From assembly GCA_013433145.1 (NCBI GenBank), contig CM024184.1, positions 1,984,137 through 2,048,136 on the forward strand: 64,000 nt of DNA, in the 5' to 3' direction. Positions 33,550-46,748 of this stretch are shown piece by piece; positions within the stretch are counted from its first letter, which is position 1; each line of letters opens with the position of its first letter. Under the pieces are notes generated by a model. It did not search any database. It worked only from the letters and a program-made list of their open reading frames with translations, and was not told where the DNA came from. Both the position numbers and the translations under genes were made by a program. The stretch is from Ascaris suum (lineage: Eukaryota > Nematoda > Chromadorea > Rhabditida > Ascarididae).

Positions 33550-35350
33550 CAGATTTTATGTGAAATTAGCGGATGTATGCTGCGGAAGGGTGATGCTCGC
33601 AGTTGAGGGAATAACGGCTTGTAGAGGGGAAGCAGACCGACCCACCGACGATGTGTAGTTTCTATAAGAGCGAATGACGTCGTTTCCGCTCTATGTGCAT
33701 CGCTTGAAGAGAAGAGGAGAGATAATATAAAAATAGCTGATGATAATTCTCAGTTGAAAATAGTAGTTTGGACTTTACTGGTGAATTCGATCGGTGAGGG
33801 TTGATATTGAAAATTCATTGCCAATACTATAAAAAATATTTTCCAAGATGATTATTGGAATTCAAAAGTCTTTAAAAATCCACCATGGATCCGTTCTGAA
33901 AATCGAGTAATACTCGCTGGTAAGGGTTCTCAACTGCTCACATAGATGGGGAGGTAATACAGAATGTAACATTGGATATATTCATCGAGGACTTTTCAGG
34001 GTAGGGTTACTACTGACATGCCAAGAAATTCATGTTTTTTTTTTCGCGGTTTTCATGCTAGGTTCAAATCCTTGTTATGAGATTTGGACAGGTAATCTAA
34101 GGACAGTTTGTAAGCTGAGCGTTGCATATTTGGACAGGTAACTTGAAGGCAATTTGTGAGATGAGATTTGCATATTCAGGATGCCACCGAGCTGGTGTCG
34201 ATTCGTTTATGACCGGTTTCTCGGTTATCTTCATGTCGCGGATGAATGTTCTTCGAAAGGGCTGCTTCAATTCTGAAGAAGGTGGGAATTCATATTCTTT
34301 TTAATTTGGTGGCGTGTACCACTAAACCTACATACGAGAAAGAGGACGCTATTTGAATCGTTTTAAGTCCCTGTGTTATGGGGGTAGTATTGTGTTACAA
34401 GGGTGCCTGTGTGTTTGTTACAAGGACATCTTTGTCTTACGGGGCTTTCTTTGTTTATTGCGTTGTCTTTCACCTCATTTTACTCATCATTTAGAACAGA
34501 TTTCAGGTCCCTTCAATATATTCATCCGTATTTCCTGTTTTTTCAGTGATAATCTCAGCATTGCAAGTAATCAAATGCAGTTCTAATGAACACTGCTGTC
34601 GGATCGGGATTTTTCAGCCTTTTTGAGTGGAAGGGGGAAGGGAGGGGGGGGGGGGAGGAGAGAGAGAAGGCGAAGATACCTGTTGTTTGACCGCTCATTC
34701 AGTTGGGATAGTTTGTTATTGTACCATATTTATATTCGTTCGGTGCATTTGATTCTAAACTAAAGGGAACCACGGTAAAGTGCTCTCTCGACTCATCTGA
34801 GACAACTATATCGAATTTTGTGGTATATGTCGCTGGTGACAAATTTAAAGTGTTGTGAATGGTGATGTATGCGAACTATGGATTCATTCCTGTATAATTT
34901 ATGGATGCAAATATATCCATAACAAAAGATGACATTTGAAGGACGTCCACAACACTGAAGAAAAGAAAGGTGAGAGGGAAAGGAGTGGAGAACGGGAAGG
35001 GAAGAAGGTGTTAGGTTGTTACTAGCAATTTTTATCATAGGATGGATTCAAATTCGTCAAGAACCGAGTATACGGATAATGCGGCTTTCAGTTCGACAAT
35101 AAGCCATAGTTTTCTACGAAGAGGAATGTTTTAAGGCGAATTGGCGATCCACAAAGCCAGAAAGTTGTCTCCTGCCTTGAAATTATTGGTTATAGGAAAT
35201 CGGTTGCCGCTGAGAGGTAAACCGATACCGTTAATTATACGCAAGAGCGAATTTACGAAGCGCACCGAAGACCACTCTATTAAATGGGAACGAATCGAGA
35301 AGGAACGTTCGAGGATTAAGCATTTAAGGACAGTCACACTCAACTCGTAG
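27821..35350 (+). CDS. TOE1: TOE1-type DEDDh deadenylase with CCCH zinc finger
   Basis: TOE1 (target of EGR1, CAF1/PARN superfamily) is a nuclear 3' exonuclease that trims oligo(A) tails of small nuclear RNAs. The 551-aa model joins 27821-28030, 28258-28434, 29940-30077, 30283-30560, 31423-31624, 32003-32092, 33035-33278, 34180-34281 and 35136-35350, in phase throughout. The catalytic D-x-E is D69-L70|E71 (SLDLELSGLG) and an intron splits it. LHNGIVDLAFIYQHFY gives the second acidic motif (D206). CHRAGVDSFMTG (H449, D454) matches exonuclease motif III. A C-x8-C-x5-C-x3-H zinc finger (C331, C340, C346, H350) is also split by an intron and is followed by a basic RRRRKHR stretch, a likely nuclear signal. 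Domain order and length match human TOE1 (about 510 aa). The C-terminal GKPIPL...KSEF block is also typical. Confidence 0.93.
33467..33548. repeat. (TA)n microsatellite with palindromic flanks
   Basis: About 80 bp of TA dinucleotides in TOE1 intron 7. The flanks TCTGTTATA and TATAACAGA are exact inverted copies, so the whole tract is a perfect palindrome. Confidence 0.95.
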
Positions 35351-37475
35351 CACAACCACACTGAGACCTCGAGCCGTGTTGGTCGTGAATTTCTGTTGTA
35401 TTTTTTATGCCTTACCTTTTGCGCTTATGAAATCAGGGTGTCAAGTGTAAATCAGGGTGTCAAGGTATGAGATACTTGGGATGACGACCAAGATCTTAAG
35501 TTTGAGTTGGCGTCAAGCCCCTTACTCAGGGTTTGATAAGTGGACTGGCCTGGAATTCAGTAAAAACTGTGAGGTGCAAGTTTCTGGGTCTGAAATTTCA
35601 GATTATAGTCTACGAGGTTGAGAATCTCTGAGTATTTCATGAAGAGAGGCCCTATATCGTTGTGGAGATCTGGCGGAGGTGAAGTTGTCGTCATACAATC
35701 GTGAAATGAGAAAGGTCTAGCGCTCTAATTGTGGTACAAGATGGGGTGGTGAATTGTAAGTTTAGAGCAGGACGATCGGACGTTTCGAGTACCGAACTTG
35801 ATGGAGACCAAATTTGATCGTGGATGTGTTTTAAGATCTCTTGTCGTTTTAAAATCTGTTATTCCGTGTTGGATGCAAATAATCTCGAAATACTCTATCG
35901 CTGGCATCGCCATCTTGAAGTCCATTTCTGGCTTTCTTCATCACCTCCCGATTTCCGCCGAACAAAGGTAAGCTGGTCATACTCGGACAACTGGCAAACA
36001 TCATTCCGGCTGGGTTGGCACCATGAAAGGAAGTGTCGTGTTGATGCAGTTAAACACATGCAAGTTTTTTTGCTGAAGTTTTCGACGAAGTTTTTCAAAT
36101 AGAAGTCGGCGGACGATGGACCGAAAATCACATGGCGTAGGCCAAAGAAAACACGGCCAGATGGCATGTATATATCAAACTAGCGCTTTTGAAATATACA
36201 AGCTTCAGAGGAATTCGCCTCCCCATGAGATTGATGCATCCAAAGTAAGGGAATGGGAAGGGCGAATGTTCATTCCTGATCATGGATTCATCGGGAGGGT
36301 GGAAAAATGTGTGCCATGGGATAGCAAAGGAGAAGATTTATGGTACTCATTCTGGATTGCACAAAGAATCGGCAGTTGGCGGACGGGAGTTAGCTTTATT
36401 CTGCATATGATCAATCAAAATCACTGCATCAATTACAAAAGCTATTAAGCCATTACAAAAAGCATCAAGCCTTTCACACACAAAGAAAATAATATCTGTT
36501 CTTGTTCTCAAACATAAAATTTCCTCCTAGCAATTTCTCATTCTTTCCATTCTCCAAATGCTGAATGAGGATCCTTTCATTAGCTGTCTCACTATTTCCC
36601 TCTAACAGTTTGTATTTTTGCATAGAAATCTCTTCCATCTTCGATTGCTTTTTCAATAGACTTTTTTTTAATTGAGTAAATTTTCATGGCCTTCAGACTT
36701 TTTTTTATTCGTGTACTCGTTAGGTTCCATTCCAATTTTTGAAAGGGAAAAAGGTCGTTCCCATCTATGAGGTCCAAAAAAGCATTCGCCTTGACTGTGA
36801 GATTTTTGGATGACCTCAAACACTTCATGCAAAGAACTCGAATTCCGCGTTTAACCTATTCGATACATTTGTTTCATCTGTTGCCATAGCGATAAAATCA
36901 TGAACATATCAGCACAAAACCTCAAGTTACATCAAAAGGGAAACGATACTACACTTCAGCAAATCACTTCGCTCCAAGACTTAATCTCACAACCGATTTC
37001 AACAGATAAAATTCACATTGATAAATGGTAATCACAGTATGTTGTAGGTGACCAATCTCAAAAATGAGCAAAACAATCTCAATTTCTAAGCCCTCAGAGG
37101 CTGCTACTCGTTTTTATGAGAATACCTCCTGCCGGAAGTACTTCCTCCCTTTCTCCTCACCTCCTATGAATGAAACAATGAAAGGATGGAAAGTGCCATT
37201 ATATTGCTGCTCATCTTCAGGATAGACCAGTAGTATCATAAGGAGCATAAAATTAAATTATACTATACATCATGAACAACATATAAATGCGTTGCTCAAT
37301 TAACCAGCGATTTATCATAAACGCAAATAAATATATGCAAAAAATAGCAGTAAAAATACCCAAAAGTAGAATGCAAAAAGAGCATTTTAAAACGAAGACT
37401 AATTACAAGGCGTTGTTGCAGAATTGAATGCTGCAATGCTATGGCTAATAGGCGCCAATTGGAGTACACCTCTGC
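35351..37475. other. spacer between convergent TOE1 and WDFY genes
   Basis: It should hold the 3' UTRs of both genes. A 16-bp direct repeat AAATCAGGGTGTCAAG occurs at 35430-35445 and 35449-35464. Open frames at 35824-36102 and 36116-36448 (plus) and 36592-36828 (minus) have no recognisable domain or consistent splice context. Base composition of the plus strand changes here from G/T-rich to A/C-rich. Confidence 0.6.
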
Positions 37476-40400
37476 TTATCGTACCAATTGCTTCACATCC
37501 CAAATCATTATAATACGGTCGAGGCCCACCGTCACTAAACGACCCAACGTCTCCTGCATATGCATACAGACCACTCCTTGACGTAGCTCGCTACTTACAG
37601 CCAACGGCGTCAAACTGCAAATGAAGTAAACTTGGTCAAATATTTCCCAATTGGAATGACCAACTCATGCAAAATCCATCCCCGATTCCACCTTCCTCAT
37701 TCAACTATTGAGAGTCGAACGTTACTGCGGAAGTGATGAAAACCTAAACGATCATAGACAAAAGAAAATAAGCTTGCGTAGATCCGTAATCGAATTCCAT
37801 CCGCCTACGCAGTAGTCGATTATTCTGTTACCGAACTGCGATGGTGGCTATGACCTACACGACGGTAACGTTCAGGAAAATGAAAAGCTGTTGTCACATG
37901 TCACGACATTATCTACTTTTCATCAATGCACAATTTGCGGCCTACCCCTCATCAGGCTCACCGAATGAGCAGGAAGGTGAATGGAGAACATCTGTCATCG
38001 TCCCATCTATTCCGACCAGGCTTGACTTCAGCTGTTTAACTTTCAGCCTTGAAGTCAAAGCTGCATCTTTCCTGCATAAAAGATAGCACAAACTTCTTCA
38101 ACTAGCTCATGACCATGCGCAAGATTCGGCCAAGCGACTTGCCAATCAGCTTCCCACGAAACACAACACCGACGGTTCCTTACTAGTTTTAACAATAAAT
38201 CAAAATGGCTTACTCGAATTGTTCGGGGAATTGCTCCATCCTTGCGTGGCAAGCATTGCATATTCGTACCGGCAGTTCATATCCCATTGGTGGATATTTA
38301 GTTGTATTACCACAACAGTTGGCACAAACCGCGTTACCGCAAGTACGGCAGTGATGTTGACGCAGGCCAACCACCTGCAATTAACCAGTACAGGTAGCGA
38401 ACTAAACGTCTGCATTATTATGCGATCGGGATTCTTGGTGTACACGACCTTCTCTTACTTAACCATGACAGAGAGAGTGAATGTGCACGAGAAGCGAAGG
38501 AATAGAGAGGTATAATAAAAACGGTACGTACTCAGCGCAGATGTCAATACCATAAACGATTGCATTTATAGCTCCTGCAATTGCATTTCACGACCTTCGA
38601 ATAATTGAGCTTCTTGACGTGATCCGACGAGCTTCGATCAGAAATACAGCAGTTTGAAACTTTCACACAACACAATGTTGGGTTACCAACAAGCAAATAA
38701 TAACAACCAACATTTAAAACTATACAAATAGGTACGAATAAGGACACGGTAACCGAAATTTGAAGGAATTCACCTCCCTTCTCTTTTGCTCTTGCAGAAA
38801 AACAGACAAAAGTGGGAGTCGCAAAACTTGCATACCTATCCAAAAAAGCTGCATAAAAGATAAATCTCAGGCAAATGCACTCCCCTGAGATTTGAGAAAG
38901 ATGCATAACCATAGCCAAAAACAACTGTCATTGAAATCGTACAAAACTTGCTTACCTTCCTGTCCCACATAGCGCGAATATTCCAGAAGAAAGGTGCATC
39001 ACAAAGTTCGCAGTTATCGCTCGTCTTCCATTCGGGTGTTTCGAGTCTTTTCGCTGTCATATCCCAACAAACTAGCGTACCGTTTTCATCAGCCGAAAAC
39101 AGTCGATTCGAACCTTCCGCATAAGCCACACATGACAATTTTGCATTATGAGCACTACAATACGTCCACTATCATCACTACAAATCTCATCCACCGTATG
39201 TTCTTGAATAAATACCCCAGGGCTAATAGATGAGGTTACTATTTCAAGCGACTGGAATTAAAGACCATAATTTGAAACGAGGAAGGAGTTGTATAATATG
39301 TCACTCATATTGATAGCGCATTAGCTTCCAGCAAGCGTGTTTCATATAGTCAAAAGAAACTGTAGATTCTTTAACTTCAAGAAAAGTCAAACTGCGAAGA
39401 ATTCAATAGCCAAATTGCACCTTTTAGATTTGATATCTTTCTCTGCTAAAAGTAGAGGTAGTTGAAAAGCGAATTAAATTGGCCACTTCAAATAGAATAG
39501 AAATAGAATAAAGAGCTTAATGAAGGAGGGGGGGGGGGGGGGGGGGAGGGCATAACATTCCATACTACTAGAACGATGAATTTCAATAGCATTGTGCTTC
39601 TACTCAACTTTATATGATAAATTAAATTATAGCTTCTAAATAACAACCAACTCGCCACTCAAAAAAAGCAGCCTCTCGCCATATCTGAGTTTAACCTTTC
39701 ACGGCGCTAAATAAACCGTCAAACTTCTGAACTGTATAGTAAAGAAGATGCAAAAAATAATCTTCATTTCCTATCTAATTTCCCCTTTCATTAAACATAT
39801 TTGTGAGCTACGTCTTTAATAAACTACTACTGATAATAAATAAATACTCCTACTGCCTCCCCATATCATAACAGTGCTAAGAATGGGCGGATACCCATTC
39901 AAGCTTCCCAAAGGTCTTTGGCAACATAAGAGAATAGACCTCCAATAATTCGATTATCAATAAATGGCCTTTGGCATTGCACACGTGAATCATTTGGCAC
40001 ATCATGGGCAAAATTCGTTAAAACAAATATCGTACCCACCAGATCTAGCAAGCACTTTAACCACCTTCAAACTTCATCCATAACCGCATAAACGAATATA
40101 AAAATGCTCTAAAATGTTTCAGCATTTAATTACATATCAGCTATGAAAGTACCATAATTTCCTAGCATGAATTTAAAATACAGTAGTACGCATATCCATC
40201 TTACCTTCCTCCATCCTCCCACTACAATTTCTTCACAAAGTGCTGAAAAAAAACGTATTTTATGGTCTATTTTCTTAATGCTTAACTCAAGAGAACGACA
40301 AGAGGCAGCAATCATAACGAAGGAATAAATTAACCAGAAAAAAATATGCCGCAGAGATGCATCTGCATCGACCTTAGCTTGGAAGAAGCAAGGCGCATTT

Positions 40401-43400
40401 TAATCGTAGGAAGATCTCAAGGAAAGCGCTACTGTCTTCTAGGAATTAGGCGCATTTCTGCAATTTGTTTAGAAACGGAAAATGGACTAAACATACTCAT
40501 ACTATGAATGGAAGTTGGAGTAAATATCTCAAAAAATACGACATAGAATATTTTAATTCCATGAAACTAACTTCAACTCGAAAGCTTGTCCCTTTTTACC
40601 GCCAATATCCCACATAATAACAAGATGGTCGGTAGCTGCAGAGAAAAGAAGCTGTCGAGATGAATCCCATGCGAGCGATACAATCGAGCCTATACATCAA
40701 CAAATAAATATCAACATTTGAAGATTAATATCAACGAAAAAAAAATCCCATAATTTTAAATTTTCATATCATTCAGACTATCAAAAATAGACGTTCCATA
40801 TGCAAATCAGTTATTTGCAACTGCTTTCTAAAAGAAGGAATTAAATTTTTCAAAATAAAGGAACTCATGAATTGCAAAAAAAAGAGGAAATCTTAGTGAT
40901 CACTTGAGATAAGTTACCTCTACCGATCTTAAAACCATTACCACTTGAAATGAAGTTGCTCATCTCCTCTCCAAGAAACACTTGCGCGTCCACGACTGTG
41001 CAAAACTCATTTTTGATTCAGCAGTATGGGACTGAAGATTACGAGTATGAAGGAAAGAGTGGGCAATGCTGAGTGGAGAGCAATTAAAAGTGAATGGAGG
41101 AGTGATGAAGGCAGTGAACTTGCTTACAACTCGACGGTTAATTGACCAACAATAGTCAGCAAATGTGCCCTATCTTCAGATAAAATTGCCGAAGTGATTT
41201 ATAAACACTGCAGCAGTAAATAAATCTAGCGGGAACATTACCAGTATGTGCTGAGAGTTTGCTCACAAATTGTGCTTCAGTACCGTTGAGACGTAATAAA
41301 GTGATACTACCTCCAGCGTCACCGATAAATACAAACTTCGATGGCGAATCAAATTGTAGTGCCATACAACTCGACTCACACATATGCGTTCCTAAACATA
41401 TAGATTCCAATCACTCTCCTAATATCTCAGCAACGAAGATACTCATGAAGTCTTCCTTAAAAGGGATAGTGGGAAGGAGAGGAACGAGGAGAGAGAACGA
41501 ACTAGGGGGTTTACAAGTCCCCAATTTTGGACCTAAACAAAGACCAGTGCTTAAAATGAGAAACACCTGTAATCTAAATTCAAATGTAAAAGAAGGGACG
41601 TATCAAATCAAAATAAGTAAAATTCGACGCTCTTCAATACCCAGCAATATTTATTCCACTCAAACAACTATGCAAAGACGAATAAAGTGCAAAACTTTCG
41701 TCCCAATTGGAAATCGAACCAAAAGCTATCAAATTATCAAGCGTATTTCTCACGGTTAAAAATTACGCACAACCATAGAATCGGACCACCGATCTGAATG
41801 TCGTCGACTATAAGCAGTATCGGTTAGTTGGAAACTTCTCTGCCTTTTCTTCACTCATCGGCACCATGCTTATCATTTGCTTAGTCCTAGCCGAGGGTCC
41901 CTAGTACTGAAAATTGGTCGAAATCCAAAAAAGATGAAAACCTGCGAGTACATATTTTAGGCATCTCTCTCCTCCCCGCCCCCAAAAAAATGAAAAAATA
42001 AATCAACAGGAACAATAATATACCGAATTTAACTGATGTTTCCGAGCAATGCCATACAAGGGATCTATCCTTGCTGCAACTGAAGATAAGCTCGGCTTGC
42101 ACCGACAACAGTACCGCAGTTACAGTATTTGCGTGCACATTCCAGTGTCGATTCTCCCACATACTATTCATATCATCGGCTACCGTAAACTCATATACAG
42201 CCCCATTAGCAAGACCAATCAGCAATCTATAAATATGCATGAAAATAAGCGAAGAAAACTCACATCATATGCACTGTCCACCACTTCATATATCAGTTCA
42301 GCCGGGTAAAAAGTAAATAAATATGCGGTATAAATCTCAGCAATACTACAATACTTAATTTTTAACCCATTGGGCAACTGCTAAAAACATACTACCGAAA
42401 AAAGGAGTCATTTAATAACAGGTAATATAACACCTTGCCAATAGCAGCAAAACTAACGCCGAAACAAAAAAAAAAAGATTTAATCGAAGAGTACCTACTT
42501 CAACCGCTGTCAAGCCACGAAGTGACCACAAGGCGCATTGACCACTGCTGCTGATATGGTAAAGTCCAATGACGTATAAATGCTTTACTAGCTCATAGAA
42601 ATGCTTTGTGTTATGTTTTTATGATTGTGCCATATGTTGTGTACCTTTGATATCCACAAGAGTCAATCATTATCGTTGTAATAAGCTGTTCAAATATTCA
42701 ACGTTCAATTAAGGTTCAAGCACCTTCGACTATTTTTAATTATCTTTAAAATTTGTCATCTGATATCGAGCTATGGCCATGTAATTTCACTTTCGGACAG
42801 ACATTTCTATATGAATAGAAACCAGCCCCCCCCCCTCCCCCAACCGTACTTTCATACACATGTGGTAAGAATAGTACCGTAATACCTGATTACGGGACTG
42901 TATACCTAGCTGCAAGATGCACATATAAGCTCATCTAGTTATGAGCTGGTAAGAGCAAAGAAGTAACTGAGAGATCATTCGGACATTACATATCGCTAGA
43001 AGCAACATAAGAAGGCAGACGCTATCTGATATGGTTGAAAATTGCAAACAGCATCAAATTTTTGCAAATATAATTTCTATGATGGATCAATCGCTCCTTT
43101 ACTTAGTCGAAAAGATGGATGCACTGAAAACCGGCAAAGAGAAAAGGCCCGAAGAAATATTCAAAGAAATAATTTCTCCATGCTAATTGCTTAACTTACT
43201 TTGAATCCATTAAGAACCGTTCATTTGCCTCTCAACAGTACTTGATTTGTACCTATTTTCATTGGATACTTCTATCTTTAACTCCTAGCCTCGCTGCACC
43301 CTTCCCCTCTCTCGTTCCTCGAAAGCTCATCAGCGAAACGGAAAGTACCACCTATATTTGGATAGGTCAAATTATAGGTTTTACCCTCCCTTTTTTTCGG

Positions 43401-43973
43401 AATTGCTCCCTCCCATTTTGCATCTGTTCTTGCTCGCTCATTCATTCTAAACAAAAAACGCCAAAATCGAATGATAAGCGGCAAAGCGTCTTGCTTGGCC
43501 CTTTGTCACTGTAAGACTGAATCGCCCTAACTGGAACTTTGCTATGAAAGAACACTTTAGAATTGCAGTTCCTGATATGATATTCAGTTTGACTCATAGC
43601 CTTATAATTGATTAAACTTTAAACAATTTACTGTTATTTACTATTATTACTATTACTACTATCGTCACAGTCATTACTGCTATCAGTTTTTGTGCTAAGC
43701 ACAGGCGGCGCATACTAAGCGTTTTTTAGAACATGTGCTAATATTGTGAAATTCAACAAACAACTACTTACTTGAGGGTTTGCTCGGTGAAGAACATAGC
43801 GGTTGGTGCAAATGGCATAAAATGATGAATGGAAGGCCAGAATTGACCATTATCCCTCTTCAGCCAGATACGTACAGATCGATCGTCACTGATCGTGATG
43901 ACCCCTTCATCTCTGGTAAGTAGGAAGACTGCATTTACACGTGCCACTTGACCTTCGATCTTGTTGAGTAACA
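37476..43973 (-). CDS. WDFY2: WD40-FYVE protein, WDFY1/WDFY2 type (5' exon not placed)
   Basis: WDFY2-type proteins bind PI3P on early endosomes through a FYVE finger and scaffold kinases such as Akt. Minus-strand exons 43772-43973, 42024-42226, 41242-41391, 40572-40689, 38956-39154, 38214-38374 and 37476-37614 join in phase to about 390 aa (human about 400). WD blades are visible from [14 protein letters not shown] to the last, [11 protein letters not shown]. The FYVE domain sits between blades 6 and 7 as in the family: [20 protein letters not shown] and RICNACH give all eight zinc cysteines and the signature basic/HHC motif. The first listed exon starts after an acceptor TTTTAAG in phase 1, so a tiny start exon is missing. 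Candidates are ATGG|GTATGT (44875-44878; gives M-V-LLNK) and a 19-nt exon at 44382-44400 (gives MIQLNAV-LLNK). Vertebrate WDFY1 is the alternative name. Confidence 0.92.
37942..38071 (-). other. possible alternative last exon of the WDFY gene
   Basis: Downstream of the FYVE exon an acceptor TTTTATGCAG precedes a frame that joins in phase 2 and stays open for 42 codons to a TAG. Use of it would replace the last WD blade by an unrelated tail starting [11 protein letters not shown]. The conserved join to 37614 is clearly the main form. No polyadenylation signal is obvious for the alternative. Confidence 0.25.
39528..39546. repeat. poly-G tract
   Basis: Nineteen consecutive G in a WDFY intron. 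Confidence 0.95.
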
Positions 43974-45244
43974 CTTAAAAGAGGCGAGCTAATCAAAGAA
44001 ATGAATAAATTTGTAATCGCTATTTTTATGGATGGCTATCTCAATGCATCAAAAATGATTATCAAAAGAGACAATCAAGCGAATTCGCAATAAGATTTAA
44101 AGAATGGCGACAATACTAAAATTTCTCTCCTAAAATCCATCAATATTTATCGCCCAGTTGATTTCTATCTCCTATGCAATTATTGGTTTCGGTTTATTAA
44201 GTCGTTAGGTCTTCAAAATTTCCAAAAAAAACAAGAAAAAATTCCGCCTGCGAGGGACGAGGAGGACGAAATCTCCTTTGCTCTTCTTTTCCTCTCTCCC
44301 TCCTTCCCCCCCCCCCCCCTCCCAAATGCCCCTCAGGTGGTGACTGATCCATTCATCAGACGAGTGATTGCCCAAAAGAACCTGCATTTAACTGAATCAT
44401 TAGCAATGCTGCCAGCTAGACAAGGCCCTTCGCCTTGGGATAAAGACTCCCCCCTCCATTCTCATAAGTATTGAAGTCAAACTATGGCATTGATTACACC
44501 TTGACTTTAGAGGGAATGATCTGGAGGAATGAAACTCCACTGAAATGTCTCCAAAACATTCTTCAAATATTCTCAAATCAAAAACTATGTATCTTTAAGC
44601 ACCTTATGGGATATTATCACCAAATATCGATCGTTTCTCCATCCAATGCCACATAATTTCCGGTTGATTTCAGCTCTAAGCAATTTACTAGTTAAAGATG
44701 AGCAAGTGCAGCGCTTCTAATTTCCTCCGTTACAACAATCCTAAACTTTAAGCTCATCTTGAGCTTACTGAGCTTAGTGAACAATTCAGTACTCTAAAAC
44801 ATGAACCTGAAATTCAAGAAATTACGCCTCCTAAGCATCTTAAAGTGCAAATATTCGCAGAGGTGAGAACATACCCATTCCAAAAAAAAAAAACTCATAT
44901 CACCTCTTGCTTCATTTTGATCTCCTATTTTTCTGTCTTTTCTTAATTTTCTACCTTTCTTTAGTTTTGGAATTTCATTTTGATTTTTGAATTCCAGAAT
45001 TGCAAAGTTGCCTCTCTCTGGGAGGAAGGGGGAGGAGAAGAAAGGAGGAAAAGGCTGCTCATGTATTCTTCATTTCACCTCAGTAGTATCAAACATGCCC
45101 TAAGATAACGCAAAAAATATGACTGAAATCATCAACCATTTCTTTCTTTGCATTAAAATAAAATAGTTTCGTTGTTTCAAACTTAACGTCACTACAGCAT
45201 CTATGAAGATAAGTTATGAAATTATTTAATAAACGGAAACTACA

Positions 45245-45660
45245 TGGAATAACAACTGTGCTGAACCCAGGTGACCTAGTCCTTGCCTTTTTGGCGGCCG
45301 GAACCGACGTTAAACGTTGAAAATATAAGGACAGCTTGAACTTGGACTCGGTCTCGGCACTAATCCACTTGGCACTGTGGCCAGATCTAGCTTACTGGCT
45401 TGTGGCCATACATGTGGTCGATCCAGCACACCCATCTGGCCTTTGTGCCATGCTCGGTTACAAACGTGGCCAGGACAAGGTTTGAGCCTGAACTCTTGCT
45501 GTCTGTGCTGCCTTTGTAATGAAATTAAAAAAAAAAGAAAGAAATCTTGCCTGGTTTCGCATCACCCATACTGCTATGCGTCGAAGAGCCAGGGCGGGCA
45601 TTTATTACGGCCGCCATTCTAAGCTGAAATGGAATTAGCACGAATTATATACAAGGATGT
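45245..45660 (+). mobile_element. GC-richer patch with A-rich tail, possible retroelement remnant
   Basis: This stretch is clearly richer in G+C than its surroundings. It reads into an A-rich run (45525-45543) typical of the 3' end of a non-LTR retroelement or SINE, followed by a further GC-rich segment. A short frame at 45377-45622 is open but shows no recognisable domain. I cannot show terminal repeats or coding motifs, so this rests on composition and the tail only. Confidence 0.3.
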
Positions 45661-46721
45661 CACAATTTGCATATTAGGTGCGTTGTCGACTGTCATAAAT
45701 ACGAAAGGAAAAGCGCGCCAGGGAAGGACATAGGTCGAGCGGTTCTGCATCTCAATTCACCTGACCGACCAGTTGTTCAGTACGGAAAATTACAATGACA
45801 AAAAGCCCAACGATGTGCTTTCCTTTCAGAATCGATTGATAGCTCAACAAAAATCTCGAATTCAAAAATTATTTCTAGGTCATCCGTTATCAGTCGTGGA
45901 AGAGAGACTGTAAACGAATTGGAAATAATATATCGCATATGGTATAACAGTATACTAATCAAAACTCTATTTCCAGAATTCTAAGATGAAAGTACCATGA
46001 CAGATATGCAAATAAACCAACACATACATTCATAGACGTACAAATAAAAAATTAGCACCATCATTAAGAAACCTGAGGAGTCAATTAAAAAAAAAAAGAA
46101 TAACAACTACGAAAGAACAACATCTTACATTAATTATACAAATCATATGCAAATTTATGCAAATCATATTATGCAAAAAAAAGCGATCGTAGATCATCGT
46201 CATGCTAGAAATGCCGATTATATAAATAACAAATCAATGATGGTGCAATGCAAGAAAACTTTATTTTATGCAAATTAGGGATTATAGGGATTGAAAAATC
46301 AAGAAATAAATATGCGAACATAATTTTCGCTTTTGAAAAAAAAAAATGGATTTTGCTCTTTTTTTTGTTAACTATAGATTAGAATCGTTCTAATGATGAA
46401 ATAATTTTTTTTTTTTTTGAGAGTTTGAATGATTTTAATACGAACGATTACTCGAATAAATTGCAAAAACTATAGTGAGAAAACGTTTAATAAAAAAAAA
46501 AAAATGACATTGCAAAGACTACAAATTTTTCAATGAATTGAGAAATCTGTGAAGTTCATTTTCGCTAAAATCAATCCCATCTCATTTGCATATTTTGATA
46601 TTCTGCGTTGATAAATATGCAAAAAAATAAAAATTAAAATTAAAAATTAAAATTAAGCAAAAATAAGAAATGCAAAAAAAAAACCCGAAATTAGTTATCA
46701 ACAGCTGATCCACTCTACATC

Positions 46722-46748
46722 CAACAACAACAACAACAACAACAACAA
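46722..46748. repeat. (CAA)n microsatellite
   Basis: Eight to nine CAA units. Confidence 0.95.

Noticed and set aside
35824..36448. Two plus-strand ORFs after the TOE1 stop
   Set aside because: A good donor exists at 35967, but every upstream acceptor I tried leads to stops in all frames. Probably 3' UTR or spacer.
41259..41759. 166-aa plus-strand ORF
   Set aside because: It is antisense to a well-supported WDFY exon (41242-41391) and shows no domain; the openness mirrors the coding exon and an AT-poor intron.
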